Assembly (NCBI GenBank): GCA_964480945.1
Contig: CAYZRX010000027.1
Span: 1 to 44,756, forward strand
Reading direction: 5' to 3'
From: VGWB01 sp964480945
GTDB taxonomy: Bacteria > Bacteroidota > Ignavibacteria > UBA10030
Length of the DNA: 44,756 nt
Shown here: positions 34,938-44,200 of the stretch, in pieces
Position numbering within the stretch: position 1 is the first letter of the stretch
Layout: each line of letters opens with the position of its first letter
The notes under the pieces: model-generated
The model's input: the letters and a program-made list of their open reading frames with translations, nothing else
The model's database searches: none
What the model was told of the DNA's origin: nothing
Made by a program: the position numbers and the translations under genes

Positions 34938-36116
34938 ATGAAGATTCTTGACATACTGGGAGAGGTCGGCATCTCAGGTTTCCTGGACATCGTTTTCATG
35001 TCTGTTCTGATTTACTCCACGCTGGTGTGGTTCAAGAGGACAAGAGCGATCTTCGTCGTCATCGGCATGTTCATCGTGGTCGTCGTGTATCTCCTCGCCC
35101 GCCAGCTCGATATGACTCTCACGACGTCGGTCTTCCAGGGTTTCTTCGCGATCATCATCATCGCCGTCGTTATCATCTTTCAAGAGGAGATCAAGCATTT
35201 TCTCGAACAACTGGCCAGTCACAGCGTCGTCGGCCGGTTCCGGGGCCGAAAGCTGCTCCATATGCCCCGGAAAGAAATCGAGATCCTCGTCAATACGGCG
35301 AAGGACCTCGCCCGCGACAACATCGGGGCAATCATCGTCCTGCGCGGACAAGATCCCATCGTGCGACATCTCGAGGGCGGCAGCAACCTGGGGGGAGAAA
35401 TGAGCGAGGCGATTCTGAGAAGCATCTTCAACCCGTACTCTCCGGCACACGACGGCGCGGTCATCATCTTCGGTGATCAGATCGCCCAGTTCTCCACATA
35501 CCTCCCCCTCTCGAAGAACCTCCGCAAGCTGCAGAAGACCGGCACACGGCACGCAGCGGCTCTCGGCCTGTCTGAGCTGACCGATGCCCTGTGCGTGGTC
35601 GTTTCGGAAGAGAGCGGCACGATCTCCGTCGCACGCAACGGCGACATCCACCAGGTGAAAGACGTGGAGGAACTCAGCTCGATGCTGGAGAGATTTTACG
35701 AAGAGATCATGCCGTCGGCCGCATCAAAACCGTGGATCGAGTTCTTCAAGAGGAACTACAGGGAGAAGGTGATCGCAATCGGCGCGACATGCCTGCTGTG
35801 GTTCTTCTTCGTCCACGAAGCCAGAATCGACCACCGGACCTTCGTCGTCCCCGTCGACTATGCCGATGTCCCGTCGCAGCTCATTGTCGACAAGATCGAT
35901 CCGCCGGAGGTTGAAGTCACGTTCGCCGGGTCGCGACGATCCTTCTACTTTCTCGACAAGGACCAATTCAAGATTTCGCTCAGGCTGGCAAATGCCAAGC
36001 AAGGAGTACTGAGGCGAACGATCGGCAGAACCAGCATCGATGTCCCTGATGGCCTTACCCTCGAGACAATCCTGCCCAACGAAGTAAGAGTCTACCTTGA
36101 ACGGAAGAAGTCGTAG
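34938..36116 (+). CDS. cdaA: Diadenylate cyclase (DAC domain) fused to a YbbR-like domain
   Basis: The 392-residue protein should make cyclic di-AMP from two ATP. Three membrane helices occupy about 12-83. The DAC domain (about 100-255) shows AHDGAVII with DGA at 172-174, and TRHAAALGLSE, where the usual RHR reads RHA (R204-H205-A206). CdaA normally ends near residue 270. Here an extra helix (about 276-292) leads to a 100-residue region with VPVDYADVPSQL, DPPEVEVTFAGSR and LPNEVRVYLE, matching the YbbR repeat of CdaR, the separate activator of CdaA in Firmicutes. Cyclase and regulator thus appear fused. The gene follows the DHH gene by 4 nt and converges on clc. Confidence 0.88.
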   Translation: MKILDILGEVGISGFLDIVFMSVLIYSTLVWFKRTRAIFVVIGMFIVVVVYLLARQLDMTLTTSVFQGFFAIIIIAVVIIFQEEIKHFLEQLASHSVVGRFRGRKLLHMPRKEIEILVNTAKDLARDNIGAIIVLRGQDPIVRHLEGGSNLGGEMSEAILRSIFNPYSPAHDGAVIIFGDQIAQFSTYLPLSKNLRKLQKTGTRHAAALGLSELTDALCVVVSEESGTISVARNGDIHQVKDVEELSSMLERFYEEIMPSAASKPWIEFFKRNYREKVIAIGATCLLWFFFVHEARIDHRTFVVPVDYADVPSQLIVDKIDPPEVEVTFAGSRRSFYFLDKDQFKISLRLANAKQGVLRRTIGRTSIDVPDGLTLETILPNEVRVYLERKKS

Positions 36117-36143
36117 GTCTTCCCGGAAGGCCCGCCCCTTTTC

Positions 36144-37520
36144 CTACTCGTCAGACTGACGACTCTTCTTCTGCCGCTCCATGAACCGTTCCGCCATCTT
36201 GACGATGGTTACGATCCTCCCGATGACGCCTGACTTTCTCGGCTCGTACGTCGCCTCGACATCTTCCATTACTTTGCCCAGGTCGACGTGGATCGAGGCA
36301 GACTTCGTGATCGAGAGGATTTGTGACGGGTAAACGCTCCTGTGTCCCGTCATGAGAAAACTGATCACGCAGGCCACTGTGGCGTACGGGGCGACGGCCG
36401 GCCCGAAGAGCTCGACCGCCATGATACTGGCCGCAATCGGCGTATTGGCCGCCCCCGCCACCACGCTCACCAGCCCGATCGCTGCAAACGTGCCGATGTT
36501 CAGATGCAGCACCTGCGCAAACAGTGTCCCGGCGGTCGCTCCGACAAAGAAGATGGGGGTTACGATCCCCCCGCTTCCGCCGAAGTTCAACGTGATGCTT
36601 GTAAAGATGGATTTCATGACAAAGGAATACCACGGCGCTTCTCCGCCCTCGAGGCAGGACTGAATTCCATCAAGCCCGAGGCCGAGATACCTCGTCGAGA
36701 AGATCAAGGCCAAAACAACCAGCGCCGCTCCCCCGATCAGGCCCTTGAGAGGAACCCAAACGCGAATTCTCTGTGCGACCCTCTCACCGATCCTTAACGC
36801 CTCCACCAGCACGAACGAACAGAGACCAAAGAAGAGCCCGGCGATCACGACTTTCAGAAAAAAGGACTCGCTGAAAACCGGAACGAAGCTCACCGGGTGA
36901 TGGAAGTACGTAATCCCCATCGCCGATGAGATCTGGTAGCTCGTTATGCCGGCGATAAACGACGGCAGGAGAACGTCATAGAGAATAGCTCCGACGAAGA
37001 GAACCTCGACGCCGAAGATGGAACCCGCAATCGGCGTTCCGAAGACAGAGGCGAAGCCGGCGCTGATCCCACAAATCACGAGCTTCTTTCGATCATGGTC
37101 GTCGAATCTCAGCAGGTCGGCAAGCAAGGAGGAGAGTCCGGCCCCGATCTGCGCGCACGGCCCCTCCTTGCCGGCAGACCCACCCAGAGCAAGCGTGATG
37201 ATCGTCGCGACAAGCTTCACCGGAACAACGGCCGCCTTGATCTTGCCGGAGTGCTTATGGACAGCCTCGATGACCTTTTCGGTTCCATGCCCTTCAGCGT
37301 CCGGCGCGAGGTACTTGATCATCAGGGCGCTCAGAAACATCGCAACCGGCAGGAGGAAAAGGGCAAAAGAGTACTCACTGCTGACCGTGGTACTCCACGT
37401 CAACAACTTCAGAAATACGGTTGTTGCCAAGCCCACGATCGCTCCTACGAGCGTCGCGAGCACAACCCACTTGACGATACTGACAAAGAGGATGCTCTGC
37501 TCGGCGATTCTTGTTCTCAT
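36144..37520 (-). CDS. CLC-family chloride channel or exchanger
   Basis: This 458-residue protein has about ten membrane segments and three CLC signatures: a GHGTEK motif in place of GSGIP near 78-83, GSAGKEGPCAQIG at 114-126 with gating glutamate E119, and GTPIAGSIFGVEV at 161-173. The glutamate that carries protons in E. coli ClcA (E203) aligns with Val173, as in eukaryotic CLC channels, so chloride conduction without tight H+ coupling is possible. Some bacterial CLCs lack this residue yet still exchange, so function stays open. No C-terminal CBS pair is present. A TTGTTT-17-TAAGAT site at 37599-37627 may start its transcript. The gene ends 27 nt from the cyclase. Confidence 0.92.
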   Translation of the reverse strand: MRTRIAEQSILFVSIVKWVVLATLVGAIVGLATTVFLKLLTWSTTVSSEYSFALFLLPVAMFLSALMIKYLAPDAEGHGTEKVIEAVHKHSGKIKAAVVPVKLVATIITLALGGSAGKEGPCAQIGAGLSSLLADLLRFDDHDRKKLVICGISAGFASVFGTPIAGSIFGVEVLFVGAILYDVLLPSFIAGITSYQISSAMGITYFHHPVSFVPVFSESFFLKVVIAGLFFGLCSFVLVEALRIGERVAQRIRVWVPLKGLIGGAALVVLALIFSTRYLGLGLDGIQSCLEGGEAPWYSFVMKSIFTSITLNFGGSGGIVTPIFFVGATAGTLFAQVLHLNIGTFAAIGLVSVVAGAANTPIAASIMAVELFGPAVAPYATVACVISFLMTGHRSVYPSQILSITKSASIHVDLGKVMEDVEATYEPRKSGVIGRIVTIVKMAERFMERQKKSRQSDE

Positions 37521-37890
37521 GCGACTAGATTTTCCGGGGTGTCATAATTCTTGAAGCGGCGAGGCTTTAGCGGATGGTCGACTTAACCCTCGATGGTCAT
37601 CTTACAAAAAATTCTCCACCTAAACAACTCGCGGCCAAAGATTTTGACCGGATCCGCAAACTTGAAAGGGCAGCGAAGACGGGAGAGGGTTTTCGGCTCA
37701 AGGGAGCATACTGTGCCGCCATTTCGTCCACGCGAGGCTCGTGTGACACAAAGAAAAACTCAGAGTCACCCTCCTTCGGCAGAAAAATGACCGCCCTCCC
37801 GATGAAGGCCAGGGAGCCGGAATCATCATGCTGAGAGATGAGCGCTCGCCGCATGACCCCCTGATTCCCGCCGGTCCCCGCGGCGCGAAC
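37521..37890. other. Gap between clc and the MscS-related protein
   Basis: I see only the candidate clc promoter at 37599-37627. Open frames in both directions are short and without similarity. Confidence 0.4.
37599..37627 (-). promoter_or_regulatory. Candidate promoter for clc
   Basis: On the minus strand TTGTTT (37622-37627), 17 nt and TAAGAT (37599-37604) lie about 75 nt upstream of the clc start. The spacing is ideal and the hexamers are moderately close to consensus. Confidence 0.35.
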
Positions 37891-38547
37891 TCACTGCTCT
37901 TCGAACGATTCAAGGACCCCCGACACAAACTTCTTTCCGCCGAGCGATAACAGGACGATCGTCAAGACTCCCATCGTCGCGATGATGACGGTGAATCCGA
38001 TCACGACAATCTCGCGCGCGATATCAAGCTCCGTCAGGGCCATGGCGGAGAAGAAAAGCATGAACACGGCTTTCGTGAAGCGAGCGATGAGGGTAGCCCG
38101 GGGAACATCTTCTTGCCGGAGAGCTCTCTTCATGGCGTCGGAGATCCATCGTGCCAGCAGCCATCCGAGACCGAAGATGAGAAACGCGATGAGCAGCTTC
38201 GGTATGAACAGCACGAATTGCTCCAGGATATTCGAGAGGGCCGAGAGCTGGAGCGCATCAAGGGAGGCATTCAGCAGGATGAGGAAGACGATCAGAAACG
38301 CACCGTTCCCGATGAACTCGAAGAACGCATGCCGGACGTCGGCCTTCTCCATCCTGGCGCCCCATTTGAAGCGGCGGAGCAGACGGTCGAACCGAAGGAC
38401 GACCATCACCTGGATGACGATCCGCTTCACCAGCCAACCCAGGAGCCATCCGATGACGATCAGGACGATGCCCGCAATGAGGCTCGGCACATACCCGATC
38501 ATTTTCTCCGCGACGCTATAGAGGACATTTTGCAGAGGACTATTCAT
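37891..38547 (-). CDS. MscS-related small membrane protein (conserved TM-helix repeat)
   Basis: This 218-residue protein has about five hydrophobic helices and a repeated pattern: SLIAGIVLIVIGWLLGWLVKR near the start is mirrored by KLLIAFLIFGLGWLLARWISDA near 120. This is the TM_helix repeat of MscS-related proteins (such as the N-terminal part of CmpX-type proteins), without the beta domain of true MscS. The start at 38547 is preferred over the ATG at 38556 because GAGGGAG (38557-38563) is 9 nt from it. Eight nucleotides overlap the end of the permease gene, so it is translationally coupled. It may be a channel or an accessory of the permease. Confidence 0.85.
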   Translation of the reverse strand: MNSPLQNVLYSVAEKMIGYVPSLIAGIVLIVIGWLLGWLVKRIVIQVMVVLRFDRLLRRFKWGARMEKADVRHAFFEFIGNGAFLIVFLILLNASLDALQLSALSNILEQFVLFIPKLLIAFLIFGLGWLLARWISDAMKRALRQEDVPRATLIARFTKAVFMLFFSAMALTELDIAREIVVIGFTVIIATMGVLTIVLLSLGGKKFVSGVLESFEEQ

Positions 38548-40813
38548 GGTGTTCATCTCCCTCTTTTTTAAAGGAATTCAACAATTGTGTCCAGAATGAC
38601 GGCTGCTCCTCATACTCATTCACCCACAACACGGGAGAGGCCGATTGCTCGGTGATCTCCTGGGTGAGCGATTGCCCGAACAGCAGCCCCAGAAACTCAC
38701 CCGATCTTCCCCCCATAATAATGAGGTCCGCGTGCTTCGACTCCTGGATGATCCCCTGCCGAACATCTTTGTTCTTCAATACTTTCACTTCCGCCGAGAG
38801 AGAGCTCTCTTTCAAGAGTGACTGGATCCTCTCCAAATGCTGATCCCGCTCCTCCTTGGGCATACTGGGCTCGAAGACGACCGCAACATCCGCCTTACAC
38901 TTAAAGTGATCAACAATTGCGGGAGCGATCTCAAGCGCCAGACGCGTGTGGATGTTTTCGCCAAAGGGGATCAGGACATTCTTGACTCCGCCCGGGGGCA
39001 GTTGACCGTGCAGAACGGCTACCTCGCACGGAGCCTGGTCCAGCATGGTATCCATCACGGTGGCTTGGACCCGGTCGAAAAACGTCGGTCTCTTTTCTCT
39101 GCTGAGAATGATGAAATTCGCTTGTTCCTCTGTTGCAGTTTCGAGGATCCCCTGGGAGGTCCGGTGGGTAACTTCGATGACGCAGCGCACCGGGATCCCT
39201 GCTTCCTGCACAACCGATCTCGCACCCTCCATGAATTCAGCGACTCGCTCACCCTCATCGAGCCCGGCTCTCAACGGGACGCCGTGCTCTACCTCGATGA
39301 CGTACAACAGGACAATCTCCCCGTCATGTTTTCTCGCGAGGGCCAGAGCGATATTCAGAAGCCCCTCCGCCGCGCGCGACTGGTCGATCGGCACGAGGAT
39401 CGTGAACTCTTTGCGCTCCAGACGCTCCAGAGCCTCGACCTTCCGCACGAATTCGATCTCCCGTTTGGACGCGTATGCCTTGTACATAATCAAGCCGAGA
39501 CCGATCCATCCTGCCGTGACAAACCAGCCGAGGGGGCTGTACGTGAACATATAGACTGCGAGGAAAAGCAAGAGGACGATCCCGGCGATCGTAAGGTAGG
39601 GAAAGAATGGGGTGAAGAAGCCTCGATCGAGATCGGGCCGTTTCTTCCGGAGACGGATCAGAGTGATGTTGACCTGAAGGAAGAGGAGCAGAAACATGAT
39701 GTCGGCGGCGGAGGCGACATCCTCGATCGGCAGCGAGACGGCCATCAGCGCGACGATGACGAAAGAAGAGAGGATAGCGAAATGCGGCGTGAATTTCTTG
39801 GAATGAACCTTGCTGAAGAAGGCAGGGAAATTCCTATCGCGACCCATCGCAAAAGCCACCCGCGAGGATGAGTACACCGTGGCGTTCAGCGCGGACATTG
39901 TGGAGATCAGTCCACCGACCAGCAGCATCACTCCTCCCCCGGCAAAGAACAACCGCGCGACATCGACGAGGGCGGTCTCCTTGCGAAGCGCGAGGTAGTC
40001 CCACGGCGTCATCCCCTCCGGCCGCACGGAGCCAAGCGCCGTGACGGCGACAAGAAGATAGATGGGAATCACGATAAGCAGCGAGAGGAACACCGCCTTC
40101 GGGATATTCTTCTTTGGATTCTTAACCTCTTCCGAGCATTGCGAGATGACCTCAAAACCCTGAAAGGCGATGAACGTCAGGCCCATCGCTTTGAAGATTC
40201 CGCTCCAGCCGTTCGGCATGAACGGCGTAAATCCCGCGCTCCAGTCACCGTGTCGGAGCATGAATTCGAGCCCGAAGACGACAAAGATCCCGAGGATGGC
40301 GATCTTCGTCATCGTCACCAGGTTGCCGATCTTGCCGGTCTCCGACGCCCCGCGGAAGTTCACATACGCGAAGACGATCGCTATTCCGATGGCGAGCACC
40401 TTCTGCGGGGAGAGAAACCCCCAGGCAGGCAGGATGAGACCGAACTCCTTCAGCACGAGCTCAAAGTAGGCTCCGAACCCGAGGGCGTACAGGCTGCAGG
40501 CCACGGCGTGAGCGAACCAGCTCATCCACCCGGAGAGAAAACCATTCCATTTCGGCAATCCTTCTTTCACCCAGAGGTAGCCGCCGCCGGCGTCGTGATA
40601 GCAAGATCCGAGTTCCGCGTAGGACATCGCGGTGAGGAGGGCAACGACTCCGTTCAGGAGAAACGTTATGATCAGGGCAGGCCCTGCAACGCCGGCGGCG
40701 ATACCCGTGAGAACGAAGATGCCGGCCCCGATCATCGCACCGACACCGATCATCGTCACGTCCAGCAACTTCATCTCGCGACTGAGATGGACTTCGGTCT
40801 CGAACTTTTTCAT
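38540..40813 (-). CDS. APC amino-acid permease with two C-terminal USP domains
   Basis: The 757-residue protein combines transport and stress sensing. Residues 1-450 contain about twelve membrane helices with the APC signature GVGAMIGAGIFVLTG at 23-37, FQGFEVISQCSEEVKNPKKNIP, and SALNATVYSSSRVAFAMGRD, typical of cationic amino-acid permeases. The remaining 290 residues hold two universal stress protein (USP) domains: one begins FTILVPIDQSRAAEG, and the second begins KNVLIPFGENIHTR and ends SASPVLWVN. Such fusions occur in Bacteroidota and archaea. GGGG lies before the ATG. The last codons supply the ribosome site for the next gene. Substrate is not certain. Confidence 0.94.
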   Translation of the reverse strand: MKKFETEVHLSREMKLLDVTMIGVGAMIGAGIFVLTGIAAGVAGPALIITFLLNGVVALLTAMSYAELGSCYHDAGGGYLWVKEGLPKWNGFLSGWMSWFAHAVACSLYALGFGAYFELVLKEFGLILPAWGFLSPQKVLAIGIAIVFAYVNFRGASETGKIGNLVTMTKIAILGIFVVFGLEFMLRHGDWSAGFTPFMPNGWSGIFKAMGLTFIAFQGFEVISQCSEEVKNPKKNIPKAVFLSLLIVIPIYLLVAVTALGSVRPEGMTPWDYLALRKETALVDVARLFFAGGGVMLLVGGLISTMSALNATVYSSSRVAFAMGRDRNFPAFFSKVHSKKFTPHFAILSSFVIVALMAVSLPIEDVASAADIMFLLLFLQVNITLIRLRKKRPDLDRGFFTPFFPYLTIAGIVLLLFLAVYMFTYSPLGWFVTAGWIGLGLIMYKAYASKREIEFVRKVEALERLERKEFTILVPIDQSRAAEGLLNIALALARKHDGEIVLLYVIEVEHGVPLRAGLDEGERVAEFMEGARSVVQEAGIPVRCVIEVTHRTSQGILETATEEQANFIILSREKRPTFFDRVQATVMDTMLDQAPCEVAVLHGQLPPGGVKNVLIPFGENIHTRLALEIAPAIVDHFKCKADVAVVFEPSMPKEERDQHLERIQSLLKESSLSAEVKVLKNKDVRQGIIQESKHADLIIMGGRSGEFLGLLFGQSLTQEITEQSASPVLWVNEYEEQPSFWTQLLNSFKKEGDEHHE
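38557..38563 (-). promoter_or_regulatory. Ribosome-binding site inside the permease gene's last codons
   Basis: GAGGGAG on the minus strand is 9 nt before the ATG at 38547 but abuts the alternative ATG at 38556. This decides the start of the MscS-related gene and couples it to the permease. Confidence 0.6.
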
Positions 40814-41200
40814 CTGGTCATCCCCTGGCCAAGATAATTGTTAAACGGATCGGAAGAGAAGTGAGGTTGACAATTGGAGGCTCGCGCCATCAAGCACCGA
40901 AGGCGGCCAGTTGCCTCCAACACGTGCTCAAATGTTGCGACAAATAAGGAAATCTGCAACCGCTGACTGAGGGGGTATGGAAAGCGCCTTTCTGGCACTC
41001 CAAAGAGGATCGAAGGAATGCATCGCCTGCAGAAGGACGTAGGGTGAACTCTTGCTCTCGGGATTCGTCCCCCCGAACATCACTCGGAGCGGCGGTTCTC
41101 AACCATCTTGCGCGCGAGATCCCCCTACCAAACACGGGATCACTCAAGCACGCCTCCAGCGCAGCGATGAGACGCTGTTCGCTGCCACCTTCCGGCACGG
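40814..41200. other. Gap between the BNR-repeat gene and the permease
   Basis: No gene is seen. TTGGAGGC (40874-40881) and GCCTCCAA (40913-40920) are perfect 8-bp inverted arms with a 31-nt spacer, about 60 nt upstream of the permease ATG. They could be an operator or a hairpin. No convincing promoter hexamers were found. Confidence 0.4.
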
Positions 41201-44200
41201 TCAAAGCCGGCCGCGCGAGCTCTTCACCTTCAAGTGCCACGCCGATGTTCCGGCAACGTTCACTTGAGATACCCCCAGTTGCTCGAGGCTCTTGTTCAAT
41301 CGGACGACATCGCCCGCTGCCAGTCTTTTCCATTGATTCTCAGCATCGGAAAGTTTCGTCTTGAGGACGCGGAACGCATCGCGCATTTCCTGTGTCGGCT
41401 CGCGGTCAGCGCTCATGACTTCGGTTTCGAGCCCCGAGAATCCGCTTCTCCTGAGGGAATCTCTGATGCTGGTGGCCGCCGTCTCGACGGATCGCAACGC
41501 TGACCGAAGCTGCGCGTCCAGATCCTGTTTGCGCTGAAGCGCAGTAAGCTGATGACGCAGCGAATCCACCGCAAGGCCCAACGCTTGGTAGTCGGCCATT
41601 GCATTCCAGACATCAACCGCGAGCGCCAGCTGATCCTTCAGCGCGCCGGCACTGACGCGGGCACGTGGATCCATGACAATTTCGAGCGTTTGCGTAGAGA
41701 CGTGGTCGCCGACCGTGAGCTTGACTTGATACTTCCCCGGAAGCACAAGAGGTCCTTGCGGCTCTCTTTCGGTCCCGGAACCAGCAATGGCCGCGATCGT
41801 GTAGCCATACTGCCGCGTGTCAGGAGGTGCGTAGCGAAGATCCCAGACAAATCGGTTATGGCCCGCACGCATCGTAAGTGGCTCAAACCGGGGAAGCCAT
41901 TCCGTCATGAAGTACGGCGGTCTGCCGGGAGGCTCCGGTTGATCCGCACTCGAGAACCGCCGGACCAGGTTTCCGGAGCCGTCGAGGATGTCGAGTGTAA
42001 TGGGCGATTGGGGCGTCGCGCCGAGATGATAATCTATGATCGCTCCATTTGGCGGATTGGTTCCGTGTGGAAACTCTGGAGGAAGAGGTGTGTCCCTGAT
42101 TTCGCTCCGGCGAAGTCGGATCGCTCGCTGCGGACGAAAGAGGAACGCCTCCGACTCGAGTGCCTTCGTGTTCATCTGTTGAAGAGGCGTCAGGTCATCG
42201 AGAACCCAGAACGCTCGCCCATGCGTCCCGGCAACCAGATCGTTGCCGTGAACAGCGAGGTCACGGACGGAGACTGTCGGCAGATTCAGTTGAAGCGACT
42301 GCCAGTTCTCGCCGTCATCGAACGACACGAACACGCCGGTCTCGGTCCCGGCGTAGAGCAGCCCTTTCTTCGTCAAGTCCGACCGCACGACACGCACGAA
42401 CGAATCCATGCCGATGCCCTTATCGGCCCGGGTCCAGTGCTGCCCGTAGTCTTTCGTCTTATAGATGTAGGGTGCAAAGTCGTCCAGCCGGTGCCTGTCG
42501 ACAGCCGCGTAAGCTTCGCCGGCATCGAACGGCGAAGCCTCGATGACGCTGATCTTGCTCCACGGAGGAAGGCCCGACGGCGTGACGTTTTGCCAGTGCC
42601 GGCCGCCGTCTTTCGTGATCTGAACGAGACCGTCGTCCGTGCCAACCCACATCAGGCCGTCGCGAAGCGGAGACGGAGCGATGGTGTAGATGACACCCCA
42701 CCCTCTCGAGGAAGCATCGTCAATCGTCGGCGGGCCCGACTTGCCCGCCATATTTTTCTGCGCGCCCGTGAGATCCGGGCTGATCGGCTGCCAATGAAGC
42801 CCTCCATCCCTTGTCCGCAACAACACCTGTGCGCCGAGGTACAGGATGCGCGGATAGCGGCGATCGAAGACGATGGGCGATGTCCAGGTGAACCGGAATC
42901 GCTGCAGTGGGGCAGGAGTCCCGAAGGAGGCGAGCAGGTTTGGAGAGATAACGTGAGATTGTCCCGTCGTCCGGTCAAACCGGAAAACTCCGCCGTACGA
43001 ACTGCCCCCATAGACAATATTGGGGTTCAGCGGGTCCGGTGCGATGTAGCCGCTCTCCCCCGCTCCGACCGAATACCAGTCCCTGAACGTGATCAGGCCA
43101 AAATCGCTCCGGCTCGTGATGCTGGTCGTCCCCATATCCTGCTGCGCGCCGTAAATCCTGTACGGGAATTGGTTGTCCGTGATGACGTGGTAAAACTGTC
43201 CCGTCGGCTGGTTGTACCAACTGCTCCACGTTCGCCCGTCATCGACGCTCACGCACGTGCCTTGATCGCTCGCCACGATCATCCGTTGATCGTTCTCCGG
43301 ATCGACCCAGAGAAAATGATAGTCGTCGCCGCCCGGTGAGCCCTTGATGACGGTAAAGGTCCGGCCCCCGTCTGTCGATCGCATCAGGGAGCGGTTCGCC
43401 ACATAAATGATATTCGGTTGTTGAGGATCGGCAGTGATCCCGGCGAAGTACCACATCCGGGACGTGACGTTCGGATCCTTCGTGCGCAACTCCCAGGTTT
43501 GTCCTCCGTCATCGGAGCGGTAGAGCCCGGTTCCCCCTTTGGCCGCATCCATCAATGCATAGACGACGGCTCCGCGGGAGCCCGCTGCAACCGCGACGCC
43601 GATCCGTCCGTACGGCTTCGCCGGCAGTCCATGTCCGCCGACCTCAGACCAGGTGATGCCTTCGTCAGTTGACTTGTAGATCGCCCCGCCGGGGCCCTCA
43701 TTCGGCTGGTACTGGCTCCAGGGCGTTCGCCGCGGCGCCCACGTCGTTGCATACACGACGGCTGGGTTAGCCGGATCCGAAGCGAGGTCGACTGCGCCGA
43801 TGTCGGAACCTTTTAAGAGCACCTGCGACCAGCTCTGGCCGCCATCGGTCGTCCGGAACACGCCGCGTTCTTTGTTCGGTCCGTAAGCATGACCCACCGC
43901 CGCGACCAGCACGAGGTCGGAATTCCGCGGGTCGATCAACACCCTGCCGATGTGGCGGCTGTCTTCCAGGCCGAGGTGCTTCCAGTGCGCTCCGCCGTCG
44001 GTCGATTTGTAGACCCCGTCGCCGTAAGTGATGTCCGACCGCAAATCTGCTTCTCCTGTTCCGACGTAGAGGACCTTCGGATCGGATGGGGCGATCGCCA
44101 AAGCTCCGATGGAGGGGTTCATCTGCCCGTCGCTGATCGGCTCCCACGTCAAGCCGGCGTTTGTGCTCTTCCACACTCCTCCATCGACCGAACCGAAGTA

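Noticed and set aside
36117..36143. Terminator between the convergent cyclase and clc genes
   Set aside because: CTTCCCGGAAG is palindromic, but its 1-nt centre cannot form a hairpin loop and no proper T-run follows.
40890..41333. A minus-strand frame spanning the end of the BNR gene and the gap after it
   Set aside because: Most of it overlaps the BNR gene in another frame and there is no similarity or ribosome site.
41552..43339. A 595-codon plus-strand open frame opposite the BNR-repeat gene
   Set aside because: It is antisense to a protein with clear repeats, and its Arg-rich product has no recognisable domain or membrane segment.
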